DNA of 64,000 nucleotides from Tamarix chinensis (lineage: Eukaryota > Streptophyta > Magnoliopsida > Caryophyllales > Tamaricaceae): NCBI GenBank assembly GCA_030549775.1, contig CM060181.1, positions 31,532,753 to 31,596,752 of the forward strand, written 5' to 3'. A program made the translations under genes and the position numbers. How positions within the stretch are numbered: position 1 is the stretch's first letter; the number at the start of each line of letters is the position of its first letter. Positions 35,821 to 49,319 of this stretch are shown here, piece after piece. The notes below the pieces were generated by a model, which did no database searches, was not told where the DNA came from, and worked only from the letters and a program-made list of their open reading frames with translations.

Positions 35821-36454
35821 CCCCATAGGCATCCTTAATTGGGGTTTTGATTTCGAAACCCAGAAATTTGCCCCTTCTCGTCGTCGCCTCGTCAAACGAG
35901 CACTCCGCTATCGCCGCTTATCACCGCCGGCCAAACCACCCCTAGAACTGACCCTTGCACTACCCTCTACCTAACTAAACCTTCCTCGTCCCTCACTTTT
36001 CCCTGCACGATCCACCCCAGCCGTGCAAAACCGCCATCCCGATCAACCCACTTCAACCTCTCGCTGCCCCTCACACAGCCGTCCGTCACCAATTCTGGTC
36101 TAACCAGCACCTCCACCACCCTCCAAAACAACCAGGGGACGTCACCCTACCTCCCCACACCTCCATCTCCCCCTGCCTCCCTCTCCTTCTACCTTCTCTA
36201 CCTTCCACCACCTTCGACCAACGTACCAACCGTCGTGCGCTGCCACTTCCGGCTACATCACCACTTCCATTCCACCCCTCTACACCTGATACACCTTCCA
36301 TCACCTCAAACACCCTCTCATTCCCTATCCTCTAGCCTATACCCCCATCTCTCCACCTCTTTTCCTCCTCCACTACCGCCGCCGGCAGTTCCGCCACCAA
36401 CCCTAGGTGGTATTCTAGCTTCCCCAGCCCTTAAACCCTTTTTCTATAAGTGTT

Positions 36455-36486
36455 AATAATTTTTAGTAATATTAATAGTATTACCC

Positions 36487-36553
<67 letters not shown>

Positions 36554-36699
36554 GTCACCACTCTTACAATCTAACCTAACTTTGGAAATGTTTATAACTA
36601 TGGTATTATCATTTAAAAGGCTACAACTTTAGTATTAATATAGTATCTTTATTATTAATAATAATATTATTGTTACTACTACTACTATTATCATCATCG

Positions 36700-36730
<31 letters not shown>

Positions 36731-37143
36731 TATTATTATTATTATTATTATTATTACTTTATGATTTTCCTAACCAGTAATAATAATATTACTATTATTA
36801 ATGGTCTACAACTTTAGTGTTAACATGATTAGGATTTTCCCTCGTTATTACTATTATTATTATTATTACTCTCACTATTGTTCCTACTATTATTACTAAT
36901 GCTAGCCTTGGCTTATTATTATTATTATCTTTATTATTATGGTAAATATTTGAACCCTTATATTACTATTACCATTTTTATTATCATTAATATTAGTATT
37001 ATTCTTAACATTATTATTATTATTAATGCCATTATTATTATTACTTATCCTAACCTTGGAAATATTTCTAACTAATGCTACTATTAATGGAGATCTACAA
37101 TTTTAGTATTATCATGATAACCCCTATTATTATTATTACTATT

Positions 37144-37195
<52 letters not shown>

Positions 37196-37453
37196 ACAAC
37201 AACATCATCATCATCATCATCAACATCAACATCAACATCATCATCATCATCATCATTATTATTATTATTACCATTATCATTATCATTATTTTCTTGCTCA
37301 TATTGTTAATACTAACTTTGTTCATTATCACTTTTATTATTAATATAAATATTTGGACCCTTATATTATTATTACCATTTCAGTTACTATTATTATTGTT
37401 ATTGTTATTATTATACTTAACATTATTATTATCCTTATTATTATTATTATTAT

Positions 37454-37494
<41 letters not shown>

Positions 37495-37594
37495 GTCTAC
37501 TACTACTACTACTATTATTATTATTATTAATGTTATGGAAACTAAAATTGGCATGTTACTGTTTTGTTACTATAGAAGAAGAATACTTAACCTT

Positions 37595-37662
<68 letters not shown>

Positions 37663-37990
37663 CTAAATATTGCTAATATTATTCCTAATGCCTTTGTTAC
37701 TAACATTATTACTATGGTATCATTATTAGTCATTACTATTATCATTGTTATTATTTTGTTACTATTATTGTGACAAAAATATTTGAACCCTTATATTATT
37801 ATTCCAAATATAACTATTATCATTATTATCTTTAGCAATATTAGTACTTTGTTGGTATTACTAGTATTATATTATTAGTTTAACCCTAACACTATTATTA
37901 GCCTTGGCCTTAAAAATAATAGGGCTTCTATTTCTAGGAACATTATTATTATTATTATTATTATCACTATTTTGTTATAACAAGTATTAG
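36455..37990 (+). repeat. ATT microsatellite region of LTR B
   Basis: Several pure arrays (ATT at 36505-36552, ATC at 36694-36728 and 37145-37194, ACT near 37455-37512, ATT at 37598-37662) are separated by degenerate ATT-rich sequence. It occupies the same position in the LTR as the arrays of C and G. Confidence 0.9.
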
Positions 37991-38228
37991 TACTATTATT
38001 AGAAGAAATAAAGCTATTAGATTTAATAATATAAATATAGCTATAAATATTAACATAAATATATTTTGACTAGTAATATCTAGTAGGCTAACATGAGGAT
38101 AAAAACCCTAGTTTTCACTTGTAAAGCTCCCTTTAATAACAGTAACCCTAATCTTAGACTAAAATAAGAAATAATAGTATTTTTGGCAGGAAGGATTAAT
38201 TTTCTTCCTTAGTTTTTCCCTCTTATAG

Positions 38229-38290
38229 GTGAATCAAGTCAAAACGCTAAGGAGGCGTAGGAGCGTGCTCCAAGTCCGGCGTCGTTTTAG
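38229..38290 (+). other. 62-bp conserved block of LTR B with splice-like borders
   Basis: Preceded by TTTTTCCCTCTTATAG and followed by GTAAGG. It is the same length as in C and G, with the same AGGAGCGTGCTCCAAG core. Confidence 0.5.
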
Positions 38291-38441
38291 GTAAGGATGT
38301 AGCTAAGGCCCATGTGTGTTGTGTGACTTGTATGCCTTGGATGTTATGTATCATGCTCCAAGTCCGGCGTCGTTTTAGGTAAGGATGTAGCTAAGGCCCA
38401 TGTGTGTTGTGTGACTTGTATGCCTTGGATGTTATGTATCA
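38266..38441 (+). repeat. Exact-looking 88-bp tandem duplication in LTR B
   Basis: The unit starting TGCTCCAAGTCCGGCG at 38266 is repeated at 38354 without visible change. It copies the end of the 62-bp block and its GTAAGG border. It is not seen in C or G. Confidence 0.9.
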
Positions 38442-39587
38442 TGCTATGTCGTGTATCGTATGATTGTCATTAACTTGTCTTGTGTGTAGCACGGCTTGGA
38501 GTTGAGGTATGTTTATATGTTCCTTATGGCATGAGTATGATATGTATATATGGTGATTATGATGTGATATGATATGACCCTCTAGGACATGCATGTTAGG
38601 CTGATTGATAATGTGATATGGGAATGAAAGGATAAAAAGAAAGAAAATGGGAAGTGAGTTTACTAAGGGGGATATGAGGTTGACCAAAATACCTCATGAT
38701 CCATGAGAGGAAGATAAAGAGAAAAAGATGACCAAAATGAAAAAGAGATGGGAACCATGCATAGGAATTCTAGGGTTTGCATGAGGACTTTGAGAGTTGC
38801 ATGGGGTGGATAAAAATTACATGGGAGTAATCTTTGCATGAGAAAAGTTGTTTTAAGGTGTAAATAAGCTAAGGGGAGAGTTGTGAAGTGGTTGGAGACT
38901 TGGGACAAAAAAATAGTACGTAGGTTGGTATAATGGTGTATAAGGGACCCAGTTAGGGTTTTGAGAGGAAGCACTAATCTGAAAAAAAATTATGGAAGTA
39001 AAAACAATTAAAGGAGAGAGGAGTACGGGAAAAGAGTAGGAATTTATTATATAAGGGGTGAGTATGGGTTCCATGGGAGAGAAGAGATTTTGGGTGAAAA
39101 GAGAGAGGTTACTTATGGGAGAAGAAAGGTACTAGGGTTGAAGTGGCCAACTAGGGTTTTTCGGTCACATGTGGAATCGAGGGGGTAAAGCGATATGATT
39201 TGGGATTGGATCTAAATAAGATAAGGTGTGGGGCGATAAATGAAGTAATGGTAGTGTAAGTGAGAGAAAGTTGGGTCACATAGATCCAATTAGGGTTTTT
39301 AAGGGAAAACCTTAGAGGGTGATAGTAGGAGGAGTTTGATGTCATGAGGTGCTAGACCTTAACCCACACCCTTAGGAGTTGGTTTTCATTATGTGTAAGT
39401 GTAAGGAGGGGGGAAGGATGTCGAGGCGTGATAAGGGAGGCATGAGTCTCAAGATATGGGATGGACCCCTTTGAGAGGATAGAAGTAGAATGTTGGTAAC
39501 ATGCATGTTAAGGGTGAAATGCTTATCGAATAAGACATGAGTAAGATATTATCCATTTAAAGAGAAAGATTGTTGAGCTGGGCCCAG

Positions 39588-39880
39588 ACCGATCTACCGA
39601 CGAATAATAGTGGCTAGGAGCCGGGTGCCCTACATAACGGGTCCACCGGCGAATAATAGTGGCTATGCGCACTTTGCCCTGCATGACCGTTCCATCGGCT
39701 ATAATAGTGGGGGTTTCTGTGCTCAACAAAGCAAACATAATGGTGATAAAACATGGGAAAGACACGAAGTAATTACAGTGAAACACCATGTGAGTCAGGG
39801 CCAGACCGGTCCACAAGCGAATAAGAGTGGCCAAGATCATTTTTTCCTGCATGACCGATCCACCAGCTATAATAGTGGGG
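39588..39880 (+). repeat. Dyad motif cluster of LTR B (5 copies)
   Basis: Units such as GTCCACCGGCGAATAATAGTGG, here with more mutations than in C or G. The order of variants (gaata, gaata, ctata) is kept. Confidence 0.8.
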
Positions 39881-40466
39881 TTTCTGCATTCATGTAGATT
39901 GATAAAGACTATGATGTGAATCGATTATATTTACCAGAGATCTAAAGATTAAGCCTATCTGGACCATAGCCGGCCTTCATCCTCTGTATTACTATGAGCT
40001 GCCTATATGATCATTTCATGCATGCTATGTTGTATGTTTTTGTATGTTTGGCCTTAGCACATGGTTACCTTACTCAGTACGTAGCATACTGATTATCCGT
40101 TTCATGGGTGTTGCTCATTCCCATGAACAGAAGACCTGTCTAAGTTTGTACAGGTTGGGGACGACATCTTCGATGCCTATGACACCTACGAGGCATCGAG
40201 TGGGGCCGAGAGTTGAGCCTAATCTTGGCTTGGGGATTGAGAGTGAATGGCCAAACTCTATCTTACTTTTACTATGCATCATTTTACTCTAGTCATATGA
40301 TATCGTACTGTGTTTAATGTATTCGAAAAACTTATTTAATTACTCCTTGGGTTGTAACTCTCTTTAACCACACTCTGATTTCTGTATGGTGAACACTATC
40401 ATTTCTTTTATGAAAGCTTGTTTCAATTATCGACTTATGTTTGAAGCTAATCCTTTTTAGCCTTAG

Positions 40467-40512
40467 CACTTAGTACTAGGACGGTAGGATTGAACCGGTC
40501 TAATACTGAGTG
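40467..40512 (+). other. Conserved hairpin near the 3' end of LTR B
   Basis: CACTTAGTAC pairs with ATACTGAGTG using G-T pairs. The inner ACGGT faces ACCGGT around AGGATTGA. Positionally equal to the hairpin of C. Confidence 0.65.
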
Positions 40513-40618
40513 TGGAGGTAATACTCTCAGAATTTATAGTTTTGTCATCTCGCTTTTGTTTAACATTTATCATTAAATGAAATTTTTCATTAGTAAATTT
40601 TGGGGGTGTTACATTATA

Positions 40619-41206
40619 TATCATTATCCATGGTGGGTGAATTGTGGTGACAAGTATGATAACTTATGTTCTTTTAAGTTTAGCATGACATGAGATCCTA
40701 ATTTATAGGTGAGGGGTAGTGTGCAAATGGTTGAGACAAACAGAGAGTGAGGCATAGGCTGGTAGGGCCCAAGTAGAGGCAAGTAGAGGATAGGGGATTT
40801 TAGGCAAATTTTCCTACAACACATTCTAGGAGTAAAAGGATGATATAGGGGTGATGATGATAATAGGCTTAGGTAGGCTTGTGGTTGTAGGCTAGGTAGC
40901 AAAAAAATTAGTAGGGAATGGGGAAATCATGTGGGAGAGAGAGAGGAAATGAGTGTTTGAAGAGGAAGAAAGAAAAAGGAAGAGAGAGAAAGGAAAATAA
41001 TGTAAAGGGAAAAAGAAGAATAAATGTAGGATTAGGATTAAAGTTTCATTTGAATTGAAAATTTAGAATTAAAGTGAGATTAAAATATTAATTACCTAGG
41101 ATTATGATTGCTAAGAATGTATAGTATTATAGTGGTGGTAATATCCACTTTTTTTTTTATGCTTCTGCAAAATATTTTTTTAAGTAGTAAAAATGGGAGT
41201 GTTACA
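40619..41206 (+). mobile_element. Probable right part of decayed LTR A
   Basis: Follows directly after B's target duplication and ends AAGTAGTAAAAATGGGAGTG then TTACA at 41206, a mutated form of the family's LTR terminus. Earlier family modules are missing or unrecognisable, so internal deletion is likely. Confidence 0.45.
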
Positions 41207-42299
41207 ACTATTGTCACTATAATTTTTTATGGAAATAATTAAAATGTTGTTAGATGCTCCTACATTATCCTATCGGGGTTGTTGAGGATGAAAATTCATT
41301 TCATAAAGTGGTTACTATGTAATGGAGATAATGGTTATATTAGGATGTTGGTGGAGAGAGTGGTTATGTTTAGATGTTGGTAGAAGTGGATATCCACATT
41401 CCTCTACCACAACATGATAAGGTTAGGACTACTGGTGGGGTTGTTAGGGAGCAACCTATAAGGTATGTTTGGGAGTTAAAGATTTGTGTTGTATGAAAGA
41501 GGGAGGATCATTTGGAAAATAATGGTCAAGCATAGAGAGTAGTGACCTAGAAAATGAAAGAATGGGATATTGTATGGGATGGGCATAACCCCCCACTATG
41601 CTACTATTATGCCTAACCATGCTAATGTGAGCTATAACTTAGGCCACAAGTCAACTCCAATTACTAGCCTAGAACTCTCTCATACTGGTGTCTCTAATTC
41701 AACCACTACATCTTAGCATGCCAACCAACAAAGGCTTACCAAAAATAAGCTTTTGTAAGTAGTAATTGGTTAGTTTTTGTCCAATGTTGGACTTATGTGT
41801 GAACGATATGAATTATGAATTGTCATATATATTAAGTCATTATATAAGTGATCATATTTACATATAAATTATTTGGGCTTAGTGTATTAAATTAGATGTG
41901 GTCTTATATATGTAGAGACTTTGGGTATTCTAGATTATTAATGGATCGAGAGAGAATAACCTAATAGATAACAAGTTAGTTATTTATATATATGGTCATG
42001 GTCCCTGAGTCACATACACTTGTTTTATTTGGTTTCCATTAGCCAATAGAAACTGATGAGCATTTACCTGATCCAAAAGATCACAGTACTGCCAGTATAG
42101 TTATTATCCCGAATATATAGGAATGTGATCATTCCCACATTATGGATTTGTGTATGCTTTTGCATTATTCTTATGTATAAATATTAATGAATTGGCACTT
42201 GATCCCGTCAGATCTAAAGATTAATTTTCTATCAATAATGGGGATAAAAATCAACATTCACTTTTTGTAGAGGTATAAGATGTAGAATATCCATGGCTA
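41207..42299. other. Unassigned sequence before the LINE relic
   Basis: No firm features. Frames around 41420-41560 vaguely resemble a LINE first ORF but are heavily broken. An AT-rich part (41770-42230) could be a small LTR. Confidence 0.25.
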
Positions 42300-43803
42300 A
42301 GGGGATTTCATGGCAAAACATTGATGGATGAGAGATATGATCCAAACCCGGACATCCATTTATAATGAAAACAACATGTTAGAATCCTAAGGAGATAAGT
42401 GACCCCCTTAAGCAGAAGGAGGTGAAGTTTTAGCTTGCAAGGAATAAATGTGATATCGTGGGACTAGTTGAGAATAGAATAAATGATCATAATGCACTTA
42501 GATATTTAAATAAGCTCATGTTAAGCTACTGTTGGTATAATAATTATCAAGATCATAATAATAGTAGTGCTTGGTTAGATAGAAACCCAAATAATGTTTG
42601 AGTGGAACTCCATTCTATGTGTGCTCAAGGACTCTTTTGTAAAGTTCATAATTCCCATAAAAAATAACAATTTTGATTGGCAAGTGTCTATAGCGGAAAT
42701 GATGAGGCTACTGGAAGATAATAGTGGCAATGAATCGCTAAAATCTATCCTTACAAAGAACTATGGCTACTTTTGGGCGATTTTAATGTGGTGTTAAACC
42801 ATGATGAGAAGTTATAGGGGAGCTTAGTGTTCAAGATGTATTTGAGTTTGCTAAATGTATTAAAAAATTAAAATTTACCGATTTGCTAGATTCGGGACAC
42901 CTCTTCACTTGGACTAATAATCAAGAAGGTGAACATTATATTTATTGCAAGCTAAATATAATCATGTGTGATACAAGTTGGGGGATGTTTTTGGGCAATT
43001 AGTAGCTCAAATTTTGCCTCCTATTTTGTCTCGCCACTCATCTATGTTGGTGATAGTCAAAGGTACTACGCCTCAATGAGTCCAGAAAGGTTTAAAATTC
43101 TATAATACGTGGGTACAAGACTCTATATACCATTATTATCATGATGTAGTGTTTGTTGCTTGGAATACCCACCCCCCATGATGGAGCATGCACCAAATTG
43201 TAAGGAAACTTAAAAGGCTTATGTACACTTTCAAAGCTCTTAATCTTGAAAATTTTAACATCATAGAAGCTAAAGTTGGTAATAGGCCCTCTTAATCATA
43301 CCATACTTCACCGAGAACAAGAGTTGCTTGGCTACTTCCGATTTCTTTCAAGATGTGATGAAAGTTTTTATGAACAAAAAGCTCAAGTGTCATGGTTGAG
43401 GGTGGGTGGTGGAAAAAATAGATATTTCCATGCCATGATGATAAGTTGTGGAGCTTTAAATAGAATTAATGTCATCAGAGGGTCAAAAGGTAATTTATAT
43501 GAGGAGTAGGACCAAATTGTTGTTATCCTTTCCTAGTTTTATACAAATCTATTAAGTACCAAAAATAAGGCATGGCCAACAACATTTTGAAATAGAGAGG
43601 TGTTGTGTTATCCCCTAACCAAAAACATGACCTAATGTAGCCCATCACAATGTAAGAGGTAAGAAAATGCAATATTTTTTTAAGGAAACAATAAGGCTTC
43701 CAGCCTCAATGGTTTTAATGTTATATTTTTCATGATTTTGTGGATCATTGTCCATGAGGATGTGTGAAGAGGTGTGGATTAATTCTTTTCTGCTGGTTAT
43801 ATC
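42300..43803 (+). pseudogene. Broken LINE ORF2 (endonuclease and start of reverse transcriptase)
   Basis: In shifting plus-strand frames one can read, in order: KCDIVGLVENRIND (endonuclease start), a degraded GDFNVVLNHDEK-like site near 42770-42810, SGHLFTWTNNQEGEHYIY (42893-42945), SFYEQKAQVSWLRVGGGKNRYFHAMM (43360-43441) and a degenerate LNGFNVIFFMILW reverse-transcriptase start near 43700-43740. The order is that of plant L1-type LINEs. Many stops and frameshifts make it dead. It is cut off at 43804, where a minus-strand LTR begins; the catalytic reverse-transcriptase motifs are not in the window. Confidence 0.8.
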
Positions 43804-45503
43804 TGTAATACCCAACAATCTATTACTCAAAATTTTATTTATAGCTAAATCATAATAATAATATAATTGTGTGTTATCGCCATATTCGATTTAACTCTGA
43901 CTCACCACACTATCCTTACACCCATTATAATGCAAAAATGATAAAACTTAAAACATGATAAATAGAGAATGAGAGAAAATTTTAAACTTAGATATGAGTT
44001 TAGAGGTTAACTCTAAGAACAATATCAAAATACATCAAATGAGATACATTAGAAACTAAGAGTCCCAAAATGTATCCTGACCAAAAGCTATAATGTTAAC
44101 ACAACTCTACATCCAACCTTGATATATAATAATCAATCCCCCATAAGTAAAGCATAATAAGAAGCAAAGTAATCTAAATGGTTCTCGTCAACCTACACAA
44201 AAAATTTTGGGTTGTCTGCTTATGAGAATGATCACCATCTATAAAAAGGATGATCATTATGTTATGTACTGAGTAATGTGACAATAAAATCATAGAGAGG
44301 GTACAAAATACATAATATCACACAAAAAACTCATTAGGTGAAAAACTTAAATAGGATATGATACAATAGAATAACTAAGTCAGAGTTCCATTATTAGGTA
44401 TAACTACAATCCATTTCTAATGTATGTTGAGCTCAAGGCCCTACTATTTTTAATCTAGTTGAATGGAATCAAAAACCTCCTAGGGAAAAATGTGCGTGGC
44501 CACTATTATTTAGTCAGTTTAATAGACTCAACATCTCTTACAATAACACACTCTTGATCACTATTCTTAAACTAATGTAACAGTCTAAAATATCTCCTAG
44601 GAAAAAAACTTACCTAACTAGTATTATTAAATAAGTGGAATGGAATCAAGTACCTTCTAGCAGCAAAATGTGTTTGGCTACTATTATTAACTTAGTGGAA
44701 TGGCCTCAACACCTCGGTCCTAACTTATATGAACTTTCACTTTAAGTGATTAATATCTTATTCAATATTTATTTATCTCAAGACCATCATGCAGACAAAT
44801 ATATAGATATGATAGATAAATAATAGACCTTAAAATAATTATCCAACACACATAAAACACAACCACATGAAGATGGAAACATTCACGAAGGAAAAAATGA
44901 CACATTCTTCCTAAAAAAACCTAATTTCATATTATGATCATAACTCCTTTCATAATACTCATTTATCCATTAATTTTAGCAAACCTTCCTAATATATCAT
45001 CATCAACATCAATATACCTAAAAATCAAGGTCTGACTCCAAAGTCTTACGCATACAATAACAACCCTATTTCTAGATATACTATTCATAACCCCTATGAA
45101 ACCTTAATTCTTAATTTAACATTATAAGCATAAATCCTTCCACAATACTTATCTATCCACCAAGTTTAGCACAACTTTCCTAAGATATTATTATCATTAG
45201 CATATCCAAAAATCAAAATCTAACTTCATTGTTTTACACATACAATAATGACTCGCCTTAAGGGTTATTATTCCTAACTTAAGTCACTTTATCATTTTAT
45301 TGGAATTAGGTCATTTATAATGCATATAAACATTTCACATGATATAATTAGAATATTTTAAAATATTTAACATATTGAAATACCAAATACTTCTTATTTA
45401 ACCCATATTAACTAAATTACCCTTAAAGATGCCAAAATATCCATATTTTCATAAAATAAAAAGGCCCTACAATTCATAACATAATTGGTATTAAAACTGC
45501 AAC
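43804..45503 (-). mobile_element. Inverted long LTR D (3' part), interrupted by LTR E
   Basis: Read on the minus strand it ends AATAGATTGTTGGGTATTACA, a mutated family terminus, at 43804. It contains the ACTCAGTACATAACAT / CATTCTCATAAGCAGACAACCC module (44210-44275) and several dyad-motif relics (GGCCACTATTATTTAGT). It broke the LINE. Its 5' part is missing or lies beyond LTR E. Confidence 0.65.
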
Positions 45504-48500
45504 TGTAATACCCCAAATTTTTTCTAAACCTAATCCTACATAATTATTACCTTAATCCAATTCTAATCTCAAGAAAATTTTATTTTAGCCTTACCTAATT
45601 TTTTAATCCCAAAATCTTAAATTAGTCCTAATCTTTAACCCACGTAATTTATATTTCTTAACCTAACTTTAATCCTAGTAGATTTATATCATTAATCTTA
45701 CCTATATTAGCCAATCAAAATTTAACTTAAATCTAATCCTAACCTTAAGCCTTTTTTCCTTTTCTTTTCTTTCTCCTTTTCCTTTCTCTTGCCATCATTT
45801 TTCTTATGTGTGTTTTCCTTACCACCTGCAACACACCATAATCTTCACCTATCATTTCACCTTATCTCTGTTGAAAATTTTGTCTTGCCATTCCTCGTGC
45901 ACCATGACATCCAACCAGTGCCCCTACCACTCCCGTATACCTCTACCATGTTTATCATCATCATCCATCATCCTCTGCCATTTCCCACATGTTCACGCCA
46001 CTACACACTTATATATACCACTCTAATCTCTCTCTACTTCATTTAATGTACAACCACCTCTTCTAATTTTCTATTGATCTTCTTCTTCTTCTTCTTTTTC
46101 TACTGTTGCTGCTGCTGTTGCTATTTCTACTACTACCTTATTCCATCTCCCAAACCACCATCACCATTACCACACACCACCATAACCACCAAGTGCTGCC
46201 ATGGCTTGGTAAAACAACCACCATATTAACCCCCTCACCGTCACTGACCATCACTTCCCACTGCCATCTTTTTCTCCTGCTCTTTCTTATATATTGTCAT
46301 GTTTTTATGAGGCACACGACTTATGTAGGGTCCCTTGCACAACCGTGCCCCATCCTTTTCCTTATCGCATGCATATGCATGCTTGCATAGTTTGCCCGTG
46401 CATACGTGCACATGCCATGCACAGCCTCATGCACGCTTGTGTGTCCCCTGTTATTTCTTACCTATGTGTGTGTTGATTGCACACAACCATGCTTTCTTTG
46501 CATAGCCTACCCATGCGACTTTCCAACTCTCGGCCTAAGCATCCCATACAACCCCCTTTTCTTGGTTGTGCTTCTCTTTTAGCACACCCAAACATTACCA
46601 AAACACCACCATATCACCACCATACCTTCCACTACACTTCCGCACAACTAAAGCTTTCATTTGACTCCATTTATTTCTATTTTTACCCTCCTTTACCTTA
46701 ATTTTTCCCCTGATTATCATCTTCGAGCCTAATCGTGTATGTTATTGTTTTCATAAGTGATGTTCCAGCTATCTTGGAGGGGGCGGTTTAGGATTTATGT
46801 ACATAGATCCCGGTATCCTTGTTGATATGTATACATGTCATAGCTAGGAGTTTATGTGTATATGTATGTGTATGTCTATGTGCTTTTATATTGGAAATGC
46901 TATATGAATGATGTTATCCTATGATATAATATCTCGAGAGTAATAAAATTTGGAAGTATGTATTTGGGAATAATGTTAGATATATGGTATCTATGTATAT
47001 AATTTAGGATATGTTTCTCGAATGAATATTGGAGATTCGTATGTGTTGGTATTGGGATTTATAAGGCTTTGGGAAAATATGAGCAATTTAACTATCTTAA
47101 TGTATTATGGTCATTTAAGGATAATTTTGTGGCCGTGATTATGTTATTCAATTATATATCTTGCATATCTATATAAGTCCCACATGATAATCTTGAATAT
47201 ATAATCAACTTTAATAAGATATTAATCATTTAAAGTGAAAGTTCAAGTGAGTTAGGTTGAGGTGTTTATGTAATATTCCACAAATTTAAAACCAAGAATT
47301 TAATAAATAATCCTCATTTGGGATAATTTAATTTTTAAATTTATTTCATTTAATTACTTTGTGGATTTTTAGGTATATAAAAATGGATATGAATATTTAA
47401 TAAATTAAAATAAATATTTTATTATTTTATCATGCTCATTTTATTTAAATAATTTTCTAAATCCATATTTTACTAAATTTTTTCTCTTAAATTGATATCT
47501 TAAATTTTAAATAAATGAAATTATTAAATTAATCTATCTATCTAAATAATTAAATACCTTCATTTCAAATATTATTTTAATTTTATTTTTTTCCCTTTTC
47601 CTTTTCTTCTTTTCTTCTTCCTTGAGCCGCCCGACCTTTCTCCTCCCAACTGGGCCGCAACCCTCCCCTTCTTTTCTTCTTCCTAAATTGCTGGCCCGCT
47701 CCCCCTCTTCTTTCTTTCTTTCCTTTCCTCCCCTCGTTAGGCCAACCTAACCTTTCTCTTTTTCCCCCCTCTCCCTTGCATGTAGGGCCGACCCGCCTCC
47801 TTCCTTTCTCCCCCATTCAACAGGCTTACCCCTTTTCTTTTCTTCTTCTTCTTCCTCTTCTACTTCCCTCCTCCTTCCTTCTTCTTTGACCTTCGTATGC
47901 CATGGTAGCTCACAACCAGTCGCCTGCACGCCTGCCTACCAACTCCCCTATAGCCTATCTCTCCCTCTCTTCCTCGTCCCTTTCCTTCCATTTTTGGCCA
48001 CACAAGCCCTACATCCCTCCCCACATGCCTTCCCTTTCCTTTTCCTTCTTCCTGCGCCCTACCACCCTATCCCAACCTACAACCTGCCCCTACACCCTCT
48101 ACCTAACTCAGCCATGCCTGCCTCCTCTCCCTCTCCTTTTCTTCTTCTCTTTTGCTCATTCTTGGCCTTCCTCGAGCTCTATCATCTTCTTGTAGAGCCC
48201 TCTTTCTTCTTTCCTTCCTTCTCCTCCCGTCTCCCCTATTTTGTGTTTCCACCCAACAACCACTACCTTTGCCGCCTAGCTGACCACCACAACCACCCCT
48301 TGATACCCCCTTCTACCTCCCTACACCACCCAATCACCCTTACTTACCCTTATAACCACTCTTCTCCTCCTTTCTTTTCCCCCTTTCTCAGCCTCCACCC
48401 TACACCACCACCATGTGTCATTGTTCTCCCTCTTCCGCCGCCTCCACGACCACCACTCTAACCCCTGGCACCTCTCGTGGCACCACCTTCCTCCCCTTAG

Positions 48501-49319
48501 CCGAAATTCCCCTACAGCCTCTCCTTTCTTCTCTTCCCCCCTTTTCTTTTTCTTCTTCATCCTTTTTTGCCCCCACTTTCCCAACCCCCAGCCACCATCT
48601 CCGCTGCCCTAAGCCACCAACCTTTGACCCCCAACCGCCACCTACACCCCTACTCCCTCCTCGCACCTAGCCACCACCCTCACTCCCCTCCACAAGCCCT
48701 CAACCAAGCCCTAAAATCCTCACATGAACCAGCCCCCTCCTTTCTCCTATCCCCCTCTTCGACCTTTGTCTCTTCATTTTATGCATGCAGCTCACACTAC
48801 TCATGTAGCGTGAGTCTTGTTGCTTATGATCGGTAAGTATTGGTCAATTTTTGAGCTATAAAAATAGTTAGTGTTAGTGTGTATTAATTAAGCTTTTGAT
48901 AAAAAAATTATTCTTTTAAATTTCTACTTCTATTATGCTAATTTTTATATTATTTTTAGGTATTAATTTTTACTAATCAAAGCTCAAAACTTTAACCGGG
49001 GTACCGGTAAGGTTTAATTATTTTTGGAAATAAGGTAACCATTATACCCTACTAAAATATGTGGATATATGTATACAAGAACATTAGGATTTTTGATATG
49101 ATTATGTGCATGATTGTATGATGCTAAGTGTATTATGACTTGTAGCATATGTTGGTTATTGAAATGAAAAGCATGTTAATTTATGTGATATGTGTAGAAA
49201 TAATGTTTAAGGTAGGAGCCTTATTGTCAATGATAATGTTAAATATATATGTATGACATGATAAGCTAATGCAGCCATTTGTTGCATATATAATGTTACT
49301 ATAAGCCCTAGGGGTATTT

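Larger units (their letters stand above)
29912..40613 (+). mobile_element. Solo LTR B, split by LTR C (about 5.67 kb of its own)
   Basis: Starts TGAAATACCTTAAAATTC at 29912 and ends TTTTGGGGGTGTTACA at 40613. A perfect 5-bp duplication TTATA flanks it (29907-29911 and 40614-40618). LTR C occupies 30318-35345 with its own duplication, so B proper is 29912-30317 plus 35351-40613. The reading of B resumes cleanly across C (TTCTCC then CCCCAAGCTGGGCC, as in the young LTR at 53.9 kb). No primer site or internal region follows, so B is a solo LTR left by LTR-LTR recombination. Order of modules: TATA 35813, ATT array, 62-bp block 38229, dyad motif cluster 39588, hairpin 40467. Confidence 0.88.

Noticed and set aside
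43645..43830. Minus-strand frame of 61 codons
   Set aside because: It overlaps the LINE relic and the LTR D edge and looks like a chance frame opposite the broken reverse-transcriptase start.
47886..48670. Pro/Leu/Ser-rich frames in the CT-rich part of LTR F
   Set aside because: Same cause as in G: C/T-rich LTR sequence. There is no conserved frame when compared with B, C or G.
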